Shown in pieces: positions 17,750 to 27,450 of a stretch of 64,000 nt of DNA. Source of the stretch: Spirochaetaceae bacterium (GTDB lineage: Bacteria > Spirochaetota > Spirochaetia > Treponematales > Treponemataceae). Location: positions 62,001 through 126,000 of the forward strand of contig JAFZVC010000027.1 in NCBI GenBank assembly GCA_017618015.1, given 5' to 3'. A model generated the notes under the pieces. The model ran no database searches and was not told where the DNA came from. It saw only the letters and a list, made by a program, of their open reading frames with translations. The first letter of the stretch is position 1. Every line of letters begins with the position of its first letter. The position numbers and the translations under genes were made by a program.

Positions 17750-19162
17750 ATGAAAATCATTATTGTTGGTGCAGGATTTACAGGTACTCAACTTGCTAAG
17801 CGCCTTATTGATGAAAAAAATGATATTATCCTTATAGACAGGGATGAAGATATTGTCCGCCACGTTTCAAACAGACTGGACTGCATGGTCATGCAAGCCG
17901 ATGGAAACAGCCTTGCGACATTGCAGGAAGCTGGCATTGCAGAAGCCGATGCGCTTGTTGCCGTAACTGGCACAGACGAGCTGAACATGATTACATGCTC
18001 TCTCGTAAACTCTCTTTATCCTTCCGTATTAAAAATTGCACGCGTCCGTAACTACGACTATTATGTAAACTCCGAAAAAGACGATAACTCCTCAAAGCAT
18101 CTTTACGGCATAGATTTTATGATACACCCCGACATCGAAGCTGCCGAGGCAATTACCGCAGCAATTGAGCATGGCGCCGTAACAGAAGTCGTAGACCTTG
18201 AGAATACTGATTACGAGCTTGTTCAGCTCAACATAGAAAAGCACAGCCCATTTAATGAACAGACAGTTCAGTCAATAAGACACCTTACAGACATTCCGTT
18301 CCTTGTTGCTTATGTAGAAAGTAACGGCGTTTCGGCAATGCCTTCAGGAGCGACTGTCATTCACGAAAACGACAGGATAGGTCTGCTGACCGCAAAAAGC
18401 AACGTTACGGCTTTGCTTACTGTATGCGGTACAACTATTCGTGAGTTCCGCAAAATAGCGATTCTCGGCGCGGGAAAAATAGGTACAGGCGTTGCTGAAA
18501 AACTTGTCGTTCGTGAAAAAGCTAATATTCTGAGCCGCTTCCTTGATATCCGCAAAAAAATTACGCGTAAGATTGTTATGATAGACCCCGATGACCAGCT
18601 TACAAAAGAAGCGGCGGAGCGGTTCCCGGAAGTCAATGTTTTCCGCGCCGACATTGCAGACGAGGGCATTATCGAAGAAGAAAACCTTTCTTCTTGTAAC
18701 TTGATAATCGCAGCATCTCATAACCATGAAAAAAACATGATTTCATCGGCATACCTTAAATCTCTTGGTGCTGAAAGAACCGTCTGCCTTGTAGCAAGCT
18801 CAAGTTACGCCACAATCGCAAGAAACATCGGCATAGACGTAGCCGTTCCTTTGCGTGACACAATTATAGACAGCATTATAAGCCATCTTCGCGGAAAAGG
18901 TGTTTCCAGCATACACACAATTTCTGACAGCGGCCTTGAGCTTGAGGAAATCCAGATTTCAGAGAAAGCAAGCATCATCGATAAAACGCTTAAAGAGATT
19001 GCAGAACCTGGTTTGTTCCTGATCCTGCTTTACTGTCCAAAAGATTCAGATAAATATGTTATTCCAGACGGAAACACAAAACTGGAAATAGGCGATAAAA
19101 TTATCCTGATTGTCAACACAAAAGATGATAAACGGATTATGGGTAAATTCGGGATACAATAA
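17750..19162 (+). CDS. trkA: Potassium uptake regulatory protein TrkA
   Basis: The 470-residue cytoplasmic protein consists of two RCK (TrkA-N plus TrkA-C) units in tandem. The nucleotide-binding motifs are IVGAGFTGTQLAKRL at residue 5 and ILGAGKIGTGVAEKL near 240. It binds NAD(H) and gates the TrkH channel. Full length for the family. It overlaps trkH by one base (TAATG), so the two subunits are made together. No ribosome binding site is visible in front of it. Confidence 0.95.
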   Translation: MKIIIVGAGFTGTQLAKRLIDEKNDIILIDRDEDIVRHVSNRLDCMVMQADGNSLATLQEAGIAEADALVAVTGTDELNMITCSLVNSLYPSVLKIARVRNYDYYVNSEKDDNSSKHLYGIDFMIHPDIEAAEAITAAIEHGAVTEVVDLENTDYELVQLNIEKHSPFNEQTVQSIRHLTDIPFLVAYVESNGVSAMPSGATVIHENDRIGLLTAKSNVTALLTVCGTTIREFRKIAILGAGKIGTGVAEKLVVREKANILSRFLDIRKKITRKIVMIDPDDQLTKEAAERFPEVNVFRADIADEGIIEEENLSSCNLIIAASHNHEKNMISSAYLKSLGAERTVCLVASSSYATIARNIGIDVAVPLRDTIIDSIISHLRGKGVSSIHTISDSGLELEEIQISEKASIIDKTLKEIAEPGLFLILLYCPKDSDKYVIPDGNTKLEIGDKIILIVNTKDDKRIMGKFGIQ

Positions 19163-20607
19163 TGAAAGTCTTTTCTATCATTCGTGTAAATTCAATGCTT
19201 CTGGCAATTATTGCCATTACTATGTTCCTGCCCGCCGGAATTGCTCTTTATTACGGAGAGTTTGATGTATTCCTTTCATTCCTGATTCCAGCCCTTGTTG
19301 CGATTGTCATTGGCGTCACATTCTTCTTTATTGGACGCAACAAACGTTTTAGGCTTTCTTCCAGAGGCGGATTTCTTACCGTTGCGACCTGCTGGTTAAG
19401 CGCAAGTCTGCTTGGTTCACTGCCTTTCTTAATTTCTGGTTGCATTCCGTCTTTCACTGATGCTTTTTTTGAAAGCGTCTCTGGCTATACTACAACAGGA
19501 GCTACAATCTTTTCTGATGTAGAGTCTTTACCACGCGCTATAAACTTGTGGCGCGCGCAAATGCACTGGCTCGGCGGTATGGGTATCGTTGCCCTTACTG
19601 TCGCGTTGCTGCCGCTTTTCGGAGTCGGCGGTTTCCAGCTTATAAAAGCCGAAACTACCGGTCCCGAAAAAGGAAAAATAACCCCTAAAATAACAGAAAC
19701 AGCGAAAATCCTGTGGTTTATCTACTTTGGTTTTACGATCGTTCAAACCATTCTTTTAATGATTGCCGGCATGGATTTTATAGACGCGCTTCTCCATACA
19801 TTCTCAACGCTCGGAACCGGTGGTTTTTCGTCCAGGAACAGTAGCGTAGGGCACTATAACTCTGTGGCAATTGACTGGATTTGCACTATTTTCATGATTC
19901 TTTCTGGCATAAACTTCAGTCTTTACTACAAGTTATTTCAGGGCAAGTTCAAGGAGCTAAAAGAAAATACCGAGCTTAAAGCTTATTTGGCTATTCTGCT
20001 CGTTTCCGCTCTTCTGATAACTTTTTCCATAAAGCCTTTGTACGGTTCTTTCTTTAATGCTTTTAGATATGCGTCTTTCCAGACAACGACCATTATGACT
20101 ACAACCGGTTTTGCCACCGCCGACTATACGCAATGGCCCGCTTTTGCCCAGATGGTTCTTTTCTTTCTGATGTTTGTCGGTGGGTGTTCCGGTTCAACAG
20201 GCGGTAGCATTAAAGTAATAAGATGGGTAATTCTTGGCCGCCAGATGAAAAACGAAATGAGACGACTGCTTCATCCCCACGGGGTTTTTGGCATTCAGCT
20301 TAATAAACGCCCAGGCAGAAAAGATGTCGTTCTTAGCGTGGCAGGCTTCTTCTACATTTACTTTATAATAGTGCTTATAACTTCGCTTGTCGCCGCTTTC
20401 TGCGGTGCAGACATCATAACATCGTTCACAACAGGACTGTCGCTCGTAGGCAACATTGGACCAGGCTTTGGTCTTGTAGGACCCATTTATAATTATGGAT
20501 TCTATCCACCGCTTGCAAAATGGTGGTTCAGTTTTGCAATGATTGCCGGCCGCCTTGAGTTCTACACGATGATTGTTATGTTTATGCCATCGTTCTGGAA
20601 GAAATAA
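19162..20607 (+). CDS. trkH: Potassium uptake channel protein TrkH
   Basis: The 481-residue inner-membrane protein has the four pore-loop repeats expected of TrkH: SGYTTTGATIF, STLGTGGFSS, TTTTGFATADY and LVGNIGPGFGLVG. Each carries the filter glycine. A positively charged segment between membrane helices (RRLLHPHGVFGIQLNKR) is typical. Together with TrkA it imports K+ driven by the membrane potential. Its 3' end overlaps the convergent deacetylase gene by 26 bases. Confidence 0.95.
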   Translation: MKVFSIIRVNSMLLAIIAITMFLPAGIALYYGEFDVFLSFLIPALVAIVIGVTFFFIGRNKRFRLSSRGGFLTVATCWLSASLLGSLPFLISGCIPSFTDAFFESVSGYTTTGATIFSDVESLPRAINLWRAQMHWLGGMGIVALTVALLPLFGVGGFQLIKAETTGPEKGKITPKITETAKILWFIYFGFTIVQTILLMIAGMDFIDALLHTFSTLGTGGFSSRNSSVGHYNSVAIDWICTIFMILSGINFSLYYKLFQGKFKELKENTELKAYLAILLVSALLITFSIKPLYGSFFNAFRYASFQTTTIMTTTGFATADYTQWPAFAQMVLFFLMFVGGCSGSTGGSIKVIRWVILGRQMKNEMRRLLHPHGVFGIQLNKRPGRKDVVLSVAGFFYIYFIIVLITSLVAAFCGADIITSFTTGLSLVGNIGPGFGLVGPIYNYGFYPPLAKWWFSFAMIAGRLEFYTMIVMFMPSFWKK

Positions 20608-21316
20608 TAGCTGGGTCTACGAAACGTACGCCGCGCTCCAAAACAAGCTTTATCTGTTTTTCAAAATAACCGGGATAGCATTCTTCTGTTTCATCATGAT
20701 CATGGATAAGAAGTATATTCTTTGAAACAGCTCCTTCAGGAGCTTTTCCGTTTTCCACAGGCTGTGCAGACGGTGACCCAAAAAAACCATTAACACGATT
20801 TATAACTTCATCGAACGTAAAAGTGTTGCCTGGACGTATATTGTATTCAGCGTAGTCAAACGTCCAATATACATCCATATCTTCTTTTTGGCCTTTTTGA
20901 ATATACATCGTGTTATCAAAAGCACGGTCATCTATGTGAGCAAAACCCTGTTCACGCAAGAACTGCTGTATCTTTTCTTTATTCGCTTCGCCTTGGTCAC
21001 CGTACGGAAAGCGGAAAAGCTTATACGGACGCTTTACTTCAGCTTCCGCATAAATACTTTCCAAAAGCTGTTCATTGTGCAAAATCTCGTCTTTAGCCTG
21101 TTTAAATGAAAGCTCGCTAAAATGCGGATGGCTGTAGCTATGATTTTGCAAAATCGCGCCTTTTTTTAACGCATAAATAGCTTCTTCTCTGCATTTTTCA
21201 AGTCTTTCACCCCAGCAGAACATCAGAGGTTTTATGTTCAAAGAAACAAGAAAATCGATTATTTTAGGTGCATGTTTTGTAGGTACGTCATCAATTGTTA
21301 GATATGCTGTTGTCAT
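20582..21316 (-). CDS. Polysaccharide deacetylase family protein (NodB homology)
   Basis: The 244-residue protein has the NodB landmarks AYLTIDDVPTKHAP (catalytic Asp pair) and ILQNHSYSHPHFSEL (His-x3-His zinc ligands), then FRFPYGDQGEANKE and LLIHDHDETEE. The family removes N- or O-acetyl groups from peptidoglycan, chitin or other glycans. No signal peptide is visible, which is unusual if the substrate is the cell wall. It follows the transglycosylase gene by 7 bases with GAGGAAAAA as ribosome binding site, so it is the last gene of an envelope operon. It overlaps the trkH 3' end by 26 bases. Confidence 0.85.
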   Translation of the reverse strand: MTTAYLTIDDVPTKHAPKIIDFLVSLNIKPLMFCWGERLEKCREEAIYALKKGAILQNHSYSHPHFSELSFKQAKDEILHNEQLLESIYAEAEVKRPYKLFRFPYGDQGEANKEKIQQFLREQGFAHIDDRAFDNTMYIQKGQKEDMDVYWTFDYAEYNIRPGNTFTFDEVINRVNGFFGSPSAQPVENGKAPEGAVSKNILLIHDHDETEECYPGYFEKQIKLVLERGVRFVDPAIISSRTMA

Positions 21317-21323
21317 TTTTTCC

Positions 21324-23429
21324 TCATTCTTGCGAAATATTTTCTATTTGATTAAATCTATAAAAAAACTCGTCCAATAATACATTGAACGGCTTGTCAT
21401 AGTATAAATTTCCATAAAGACAGGCTGCCGTCAATATCTTTTTCCCATATTCTCGTGTTTCTTCAATCGGTATAACTTCCATGAACAAATCGTCTGGGAG
21501 CATGTTAAACTCTTCTTTCCATTTTCTTACTCTTGTTATACCGCAATTATACGAAAGGAAAGCATTCAGGCTGTTATTATCAAGCCGCCTTATCAATTCG
21601 CTTAAATAATATGCGCCAAAAGTCATGTTTGTGTCTGCATCGAGCAAATCATAATCGGTAACTTTTAGCTTTTTTGCGACATCAGCGGCTGTTTGTTCCA
21701 TAAGCTGACATAACCCGATTGCTCCGGCAGAAGAATAAACATCATCGTCAAAATAGCTTTCTGTTCTTATAAGAGAATAAAGATAATATTCCGGTAACTT
21801 GTTTTCTTCGGCCTTTTCAGTAACTTTTTCTTCGAAAAACCTCGGGTAAACTGTTTTAATAATATCCTTTCTGTAAAAAAGCTCACTGTCGCTCAATTTA
21901 TTGCTGCCAAGCCTTAGAATATCAGCATATTTGTCTTTATTGTCTTTTTCCGCCAGTTTCAGCTGTTCAATAAGCTCAACAGAGACTTTTTCGGATATTT
22001 CTTTGGAGTTTATCTTATAATAAGCATAAAACTGTGGATATAAAGCGTATTCCAAAAAAGAGCGGGCAATTATTTCTTCTGGGTTTTCATTGCTTACTAG
22101 CGTCTCGTTTTCGGCTGAATAAAAATCTTCTTCAGTCTTTCCAAGCTTGTCTGTCAACAAAATCCTGTAATACAAATTAGCTTCTGATAATTCCCACGAT
22201 TCCTGCAATAAAGAGTTTATATATGATTGTTTCGCTCCGCTTGGAGATTCGCAAAGCTCTTCTTCTATTATTCGAGCAACAACGTATGCGTATTTTGCGT
22301 GGGCAGCGTTACTGAAATAAACTTTGTTGCGTTCAAAAATCGCGCTCAAAAGCGAATATCCTTTGGAATAAAGGATATCAGCAAGCAAATCGTCCAAAAA
22401 ATCATCAAAGTAGCTTGCATCTGTCCAGCTGGAAGCAAGCTCATCTAATGCAGTGACAGCTTTTTCTATGGAAATTTGGCGTGAAGTTTCCAGATAATAC
22501 CATAAAGCATTATCCCTGGAAGAATCATCTTCAGCCAGAGAATATGCTGTTCGGAAGTTTTCTAAAGCCGTATTTCTATAAGCTGCTCCCGATCTGCCAA
22601 GCATGCGTCCAGCGTAAAAAAACAACATTTGTTTTTTTTCATTCGTGTCAGCTTGCATACCGGCTTTTGAAAAGATCCGTGCTTCTTCTGCTTTGTTCGT
22701 GCTTCCGTAAAGATAAGCCTTGCCAACATCGGAAAGCACTGGAACGGAACATTCTGTCAACAGCGTGACTATTTCTTCTTCTGTTTCGGCTGCAGAACAA
22801 AACTCTTTGTATGCTTTTGAGTAATTGCTTGAATTAACATTCTGCCGGGTATTAATTATTTTCTCAAAGGTTTTGAAACTTTGCGCATTGTATAGTTTGT
22901 ATTCGTTGTATGAGCTGTCTTTGTACCAGTCTTCAAGAAATTCTTTGTGATATGAAGTAAATTTAGCGTCAGTGAACCATTCTGTAAACTCTTTGGAAAA
23001 GCGATTGTCTCCTGTTTTAGCAAACGCGAGCAGACGGTATTTTAAGTACTCATTGTCTTTTGCAAGCAGTTCTTTTTTTTGCTCCGAAAAACTGATTAGA
23101 GAGTCGTATTTTCCTGTTTCATAGAGAACTGCCATATATCGGCAATTGACGGCATTGTCATCGGGGAATTGTTTTAATGCATTCTCTAATATTTCAACAG
23201 CTTTTTTCTTGTTGATTTCTGATAAATACAGTGAACAAAGTTTTGATACATCAGGAGAAGAGTTTTTTATGCCTTTTTCTAACAAAGAAACTGCTTCTTC
23301 TACCTGACCTTCATCAATCTTTTGTAAAGCGGAGAAATAGTATACATCTGATTTTTCCTCGCCAGGAGAACAAGAAAAAAACAAAAATATCGCTAAAACT
23401 AATAAAATGAGAGTTTTGCTTTTAATCAT
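21324..23429 (-). CDS. Lytic transglycosylase lipoprotein, Slt70-like
   Basis: The 701-residue protein starts with a lipoprotein signal (LAIFLFFSC, Cys near 20). A long helical, TPR-like region of about 500 residues follows, and then a C-terminal SLT domain: EENKLPEYYLYSLIRTES holds the catalytic Glu (ES), with SSAGAIGLCQLM and LSYNCGITRVRKW as further motifs. The layout (alpha-superhelix then SLT) matches Slt70. It cleaves the MurNAc-GlcNAc bond of peptidoglycan with formation of anhydro-MurNAc. It is cotranscribed between the LysM protein gene (4-base gap) and the deacetylase gene. Confidence 0.88.
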   Translation of the reverse strand: MIKSKTLILLVLAIFLFFSCSPGEEKSDVYYFSALQKIDEGQVEEAVSLLEKGIKNSSPDVSKLCSLYLSEINKKKAVEILENALKQFPDDNAVNCRYMAVLYETGKYDSLISFSEQKKELLAKDNEYLKYRLLAFAKTGDNRFSKEFTEWFTDAKFTSYHKEFLEDWYKDSSYNEYKLYNAQSFKTFEKIINTRQNVNSSNYSKAYKEFCSAAETEEEIVTLLTECSVPVLSDVGKAYLYGSTNKAEEARIFSKAGMQADTNEKKQMLFFYAGRMLGRSGAAYRNTALENFRTAYSLAEDDSSRDNALWYYLETSRQISIEKAVTALDELASSWTDASYFDDFLDDLLADILYSKGYSLLSAIFERNKVYFSNAAHAKYAYVVARIIEEELCESPSGAKQSYINSLLQESWELSEANLYYRILLTDKLGKTEEDFYSAENETLVSNENPEEIIARSFLEYALYPQFYAYYKINSKEISEKVSVELIEQLKLAEKDNKDKYADILRLGSNKLSDSELFYRKDIIKTVYPRFFEEKVTEKAEENKLPEYYLYSLIRTESYFDDDVYSSAGAIGLCQLMEQTAADVAKKLKVTDYDLLDADTNMTFGAYYLSELIRRLDNNSLNAFLSYNCGITRVRKWKEEFNMLPDDLFMEVIPIEETREYGKKILTAACLYGNLYYDKPFNVLLDEFFYRFNQIENISQE

Positions 23430-23433
23430 CTGT

Positions 23434-25176
23434 TCAACGGTCTGGGATCGTTAGATATGTACCTGATATAATTAAGTCAGGATTTTTCAGATTGTTCGCA
23501 TCCGAAATGATTTTATACAGCCACGGATTTCTGTAATAGAAACCTGCCAAATCCCAAAGAGTATCGCCCCACTTAACAAGATGCCTCATTATACTCGGAA
23601 CATCTTTTTGTGATGTTGTTGTTTCTGGAACGACTGGTTGAACAGTCTTTTCAAGAACAACAATTTCGTTTTCTTCGGCGTGGCGAATCACAGGCTTTTC
23701 AATGACAGCTTCTTCCTCTGCAGCTATAGTTTCTGCTTCGGTAATCGCGCTTACAACAGCTGTATTGTCTGATTGCATTCCGCCTGCTATTTTCATGATG
23801 GATGGCGTCAGATATAAGATTACACCAAGGACGCCTAATGAAATTAAGGCACATAAAATGCAGATAATTAAAGGCACAAGAACTTTTCGTTCTTTTTGCT
23901 TTTTAGTCTCTTCAAACAAGTCACTGTCGCCGAATAGAGCGTTCTGCATATTGTTGGACGGTGCGTATTCGTATTCAGTGTTGTCGTTGTAACTGTTGTT
24001 TCCCATATTGTTATCTTCTGGAACTGTAAAATCGATGTCTAAATCATCATCCATTGCCAAATCGACATTCTCCGTCGAATTCGCAAGTTCTGGTATTTCG
24101 TCAAACTCTGGCAAGGAATCGAAAGAGAAAGGTTTTTCGTCTTCATCGATGTCATTATCATCATCCGCAAAATCAGTAGAAAACGAAAAGTCATCGTCAG
24201 ATAAAATAGCTTCTGGAACTGGTTCGGAAAGTTCAGTATTTTCTAGAACAGGTTCGCTTGTATCTGTCGTGGTACTGAAGTCATCCGGGAGCTCAAAACT
24301 GAAATCATCGGAAGCTGCAGGAGTATCTTCAGCAGGCGTATCGAACGAGCCGAGATTGTCGGAAGCCGCTGGAATGTCATCAGAGGACGTATCGAACGAG
24401 CTGAAATCCTCGGTTGCTGCTGGCGTTTCTGCGACCGGCTCTTCCGGGGCTGGTTCTATCGGTGCATCCAGGTTATCGAAGTCTGGTAACGTGAAGTCGT
24501 CTGTACCGGTGTCAAATGACTCTTGTGGCATTTCTGCCGGAACTTCTGTCATGTCGCTTGCAACAGGGGCTTCTTCTGTTTCTTTAGGAATGTCTATCTC
24601 CGGTGGAAGATCTATGACAGGTTCTTCCGTAACGGATTCTTCGGTGACCGGTTCTACCGGGGCATCCAGATTGTCGAAATCCGGTAACGCGAAGTCGTCT
24701 GTACCGGCAGCAATTAACGTGTCGTCCAAATCGGGTATATCTGCCATGCTGTCAGCCAGCGAAAATTCTTCGTCACTAGGCGCATCATTAGGAGTGACTT
24801 TATAATCCGGTTCGTCAAAAATTGATTTATTTCCCATATTAACAAGCGAAACCTTTGTATCTGATTTTTCTCCCGTTTCAGGATCGTCTATTTCTGCTGA
24901 CAGCATATTATTATCGTCTATCTTTACCAAAAGATTAAACGAGGGTTCCTCTTTTTGGTGAGGCACAAGATTGTCTATCAAAAGAGTATCTACATAATCA
25001 GCATCGGACATATCGCCAGTTTCTGACCTGTAAAGATTAATCTGAACCGTTGTCTGATCATCCCGTACAGTCGTAACTTGCAGTTTCTTTTCACCTGGCG
25101 TTCCTTCTTCAAGAATAGGATAAAAAGAACCGTCCGCAATCTTTATACCAATTACTGCCTTACTCAAAAGATACAC
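23434..25176 (-). CDS. Membrane protein with DnaK substrate-binding-like N-terminus and C-terminal LysM domain
   Basis: Residues 15-112 (DDQTTVQINLYRSETGDMSD, LLIDNLVPHQKEEPSF, NLLVKIDDNNMLSAEIDD, TGEK) resemble the beta-sandwich peptide-binding domain of Hsp70. Residues 130-400 are acidic and low in complexity, with an 18-residue unit (TDDFxLPDFDNLDAPxEP) repeated at 159-176 and 225-242. A single membrane segment lies at about 433-458 after a basic stretch, so the N-terminus should be cytoplasmic and the C-terminus periplasmic. The last 55 residues are a LysM domain (VKWGDTLWDLAGFYYRNPWL) that binds peptidoglycan. It heads the operon with the lytic transglycosylase and deacetylase, which suggests a role in organising wall remodelling. 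No precise function is known to me. Confidence 0.75.
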   Translation of the reverse strand: MYLLSKAVIGIKIADGSFYPILEEGTPGEKKLQVTTVRDDQTTVQINLYRSETGDMSDADYVDTLLIDNLVPHQKEEPSFNLLVKIDDNNMLSAEIDDPETGEKSDTKVSLVNMGNKSIFDEPDYKVTPNDAPSDEEFSLADSMADIPDLDDTLIAAGTDDFALPDFDNLDAPVEPVTEESVTEEPVIDLPPEIDIPKETEEAPVASDMTEVPAEMPQESFDTGTDDFTLPDFDNLDAPIEPAPEEPVAETPAATEDFSSFDTSSDDIPAASDNLGSFDTPAEDTPAASDDFSFELPDDFSTTTDTSEPVLENTELSEPVPEAILSDDDFSFSTDFADDDNDIDEDEKPFSFDSLPEFDEIPELANSTENVDLAMDDDLDIDFTVPEDNNMGNNSYNDNTEYEYAPSNNMQNALFGDSDLFEETKKQKERKVLVPLIICILCALISLGVLGVILYLTPSIMKIAGGMQSDNTAVVSAITEAETIAAEEEAVIEKPVIRHAEENEIVVLEKTVQPVVPETTTSQKDVPSIMRHLVKWGDTLWDLAGFYYRNPWLYKIISDANNLKNPDLIISGTYLTIPDR

Positions 25177-25259
25177 CTCAGGTAAATGTTATTATGCTTA
25201 ATGGTTATTGTCAACGACAGCTTTTATCGAATCACGGGTTTTTGCTTTTTTTTACTTTC

Positions 25260-25288
25260 TTGACATGGAGTAAATAGAAGTACATAAT
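25260..25288 (+). promoter_or_regulatory. Sigma70 promoter giving a leaderless TPR-protein mRNA
   Basis: TTGACA (25260-25265), 17 bases and CATAAT (25283-25288). The transcription start expected 6-8 bases downstream coincides with the ATG at 25294. No Shine-Dalgarno sequence precedes that ATG. Confidence 0.65.
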
Positions 25289-25293
25289 TACTT

Positions 25294-26655
25294 ATGCAAT
25301 CGATCATACCTATTATAATAGCTGCAGTCGCCATTTTTAGTTTAATTGCACTTATTCTTGGTATTTCAAGCGCAAGGCGGAGAAGAGCAGGTTCTTCATC
25401 ATCAGTACAAAAAACTCGTCAGGCTATAATTCGTGAAGCAACCAAAAAATTGTCTCAAGATCCTCACAATATATCAGGTTTGCTTCCATTAAGTGAATTG
25501 TATTATAAAGAGCAATTGTGGGATAAAGCTTTTCCGCTTTATGACACGCTTCTTAATATTGCTGTAGCACATCCTGAAGTAGATATTTTCACTACAGCCC
25601 TAAGGCAAGGTGTGTGTGCTCTGAAAGTAAACAAGCTTGAAGAATCTTTCAGAGGCTTGCTTCAGGCAAGAAAACTTCAACCTGATAATTTTGAAGTCAA
25701 TTTCTATTTGGGACAGACTTTCTATTCCAACAAAGAGTATGATAAGGCAATCCCTCTGTTAAAAAAAGCGATTACTATAAACAAAGAAGTACAAGATACA
25801 TACAGATACGTCGGTCTTGCGCTTTATAAATATCACAGTTTCCGAGAATCTCTTCCGTACATTAAACGTGCGCTTGATTTGAACCCGGATGATAAAGAGC
25901 TTCTTTTTGCCATGGCTGATGCAATGAACGAAAGCGGAAATGGTGAAAAAGCATTAAAAATCTTTATGCATCTTCGTCCAGATCCAGAATTCGGAGCAAA
26001 ATCTTGTCTTGCGGCGGGAACAATCCATGCGAACCAGAAGCTGCACGACAAGGCGATTCTTGACTTTGAAATCGGCTTGAAGCATACACAGGCTCCGTTA
26101 GATATTCTTACGAATATACGTTACAGACTTTCTCATTCATATATATCTATGTCTGATATAAGCCGGGCTTTGGCAACATTGAAGGAAATTCAACAGACTG
26201 TTCCAGGATATAAAGACGTTCAGGCTCTCATTGCAAGATACCAAGAGCTTACTCAGAACGCAAACCTGCAGATATATTTGATTTCAAGTAACAGCGATTT
26301 TATTGCTTTGTGTAGAAAGATTGTACAGATTTATTTTGGAAAAGCATTTGTAAAGATAATCGATATTAATGCGACGAACGAATGTACAGAAGTTCAAACC
26401 GAAATTGAAACTGCAAAATGGGAAGATTCTGTCGTTTTCAGATTCTACAGAACAACTGGATCGACTGGCGAATTGTTTGTACGTGAATTCCATACACGTA
26501 TAAGGGATTTGAAAGTTGGTCGCGGTCTTTGTTTTACGGCTGGAACATACACGGAAGAAGCTCGAAAGTATATAGAGGGTCGTCCTATCGATTTAATTGA
26601 TAAGTCCGGTCTTATTAAGATTCTGAACAAAGTCGATACGAAAAGTCCGTTTTAA
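25294..26655 (+). CDS. Membrane-anchored TPR protein
   Basis: The 453-residue protein has an N-terminal membrane segment (residues 3-24) followed by a basic stretch and then tetratricopeptide repeats from about 45 to 320. Clear units are the ones ending VNFYLGQTFYSNKEYDKAI, QDTYRYVGLALYKYHSFRE and ELLFAMADAMNESGNGEKA. The last 130 residues form a different domain (FVKIIDINATNECTEVQTE, LFVREFHTRIRDLKVGRGLC) that resembles a restriction-endonuclease-like or Mrr-type fold in its alternating strands, but I cannot name it. The positive residues after the membrane segment put the bulk in the cytoplasm. Function unknown. The start is fixed by the membrane segment and the promoter. Confidence 0.75.
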   Translation: MQSIIPIIIAAVAIFSLIALILGISSARRRRAGSSSSVQKTRQAIIREATKKLSQDPHNISGLLPLSELYYKEQLWDKAFPLYDTLLNIAVAHPEVDIFTTALRQGVCALKVNKLEESFRGLLQARKLQPDNFEVNFYLGQTFYSNKEYDKAIPLLKKAITINKEVQDTYRYVGLALYKYHSFRESLPYIKRALDLNPDDKELLFAMADAMNESGNGEKALKIFMHLRPDPEFGAKSCLAAGTIHANQKLHDKAILDFEIGLKHTQAPLDILTNIRYRLSHSYISMSDISRALATLKEIQQTVPGYKDVQALIARYQELTQNANLQIYLISSNSDFIALCRKIVQIYFGKAFVKIIDINATNECTEVQTEIETAKWEDSVVFRFYRTTGSTGELFVREFHTRIRDLKVGRGLCFTAGTYTEEARKYIEGRPIDLIDKSGLIKILNKVDTKSPF

Positions 26656-26671
26656 GCGTTTTCCGCTGTTT

Positions 26672-27358
26672 TTACGGTCTTTGCACAAGGACAAGATTTC
26701 TTTCGTATTCACCATTATCGTTTAAAAATGGAACGTCTAAGGGGATTTGCTCGTATTGCGGGATAATTGTCTTTATTTGTTCCATTTCTTCAGCAATTTT
26801 TTCTTTTTTAGCTTTATATGCGGCGAGGTATCCCCCGTGTTTTAGAACGCGAAGTAGTTTCCGTGTCATCTTGTATTCTAATGGGCGGAATGCCCGGAAT
26901 ACTGATATATCAATGGTTTCCTGTGCAACTCGTTCAAGTTCAATATTTTCTACAGTGACGTTCGACAATCCCAATAACGCGACACAGTTTTCCAAAAACA
27001 GGCAACGCTTGCTCATGCGTTCAATAAGCTTGAAATGAATGTCGCGCATGCTCAAAGCCAATGGAATTCCGGGCAGTCCGCCCCCAGACCCGATATCCGC
27101 AATACAAAGCTCAGTAGCTCCGTCGGTCTTCTTCTCGTCAGCCAGTTTCCGGATTATATGATACGCAGAAAGGCTGTCCAAAATATGCCGAATAACGATT
27201 TCATCGGTTGTTTCCGCGCCAACCAGGTCATAGGCGCTGTTGAAAAGCATAAGCTCATTTACGTATTTTCTTAAATCATCTTCCAGCGTGGGATGTGTTT
27301 CTGCGGAAAAATTAAGTTTTACTAAGCCTTCGTGTAAATAGTCCATTTTTCTCAACAA
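26672..27358 (-). CDS. rsmG: 16S rRNA (guanine-527-N7)-methyltransferase RsmG
   Basis: The 228-residue enzyme methylates N7 of G527 in 16S rRNA using S-adenosylmethionine. The cofactor loop LCIADIGSGGGLPGIPLAL near residue 85, preceded by IVIRHILDSL, is the signature of the GidB/RsmG family. The protein is near the usual 210-240 residues. It lies downstream of a tRNA gene and its terminator, on the same strand. In many bacteria rsmG is next to mnmG near the origin, which is not the case here. Confidence 0.93.
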   Translation of the reverse strand: MLRKMDYLHEGLVKLNFSAETHPTLEDDLRKYVNELMLFNSAYDLVGAETTDEIVIRHILDSLSAYHIIRKLADEKKTDGATELCIADIGSGGGLPGIPLALSMRDIHFKLIERMSKRCLFLENCVALLGLSNVTVENIELERVAQETIDISVFRAFRPLEYKMTRKLLRVLKHGGYLAAYKAKKEKIAEEMEQIKTIIPQYEQIPLDVPFLNDNGEYERNLVLVQRP

Positions 27359-27417
27359 TTGCGAATGAATGTGATAAAATATGCTTCGTTCAAAAGCTTA
27401 ACTCAGCCCCTAAAAAC

Positions 27418-27443
27418 AAAAAAAGCTGCCCTATTTGGACAGC
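27418..27443 (-). terminator. Terminator of the tRNA gene
   Basis: On the minus strand GCTGTCC (27443-27437) pairs with GGGCAGC (27431-27425), followed by seven T. Confidence 0.8.
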
Positions 27444-27450
27444 CTTTCTA

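Noticed and set aside
23996-24805. A 269-residue plus-strand frame rich in Ser opposite the LysM protein
   Set aside because: It arises from the low-complexity acidic linker on the other strand. Its sequence is repetitive Ser/Gly/Val without a domain.
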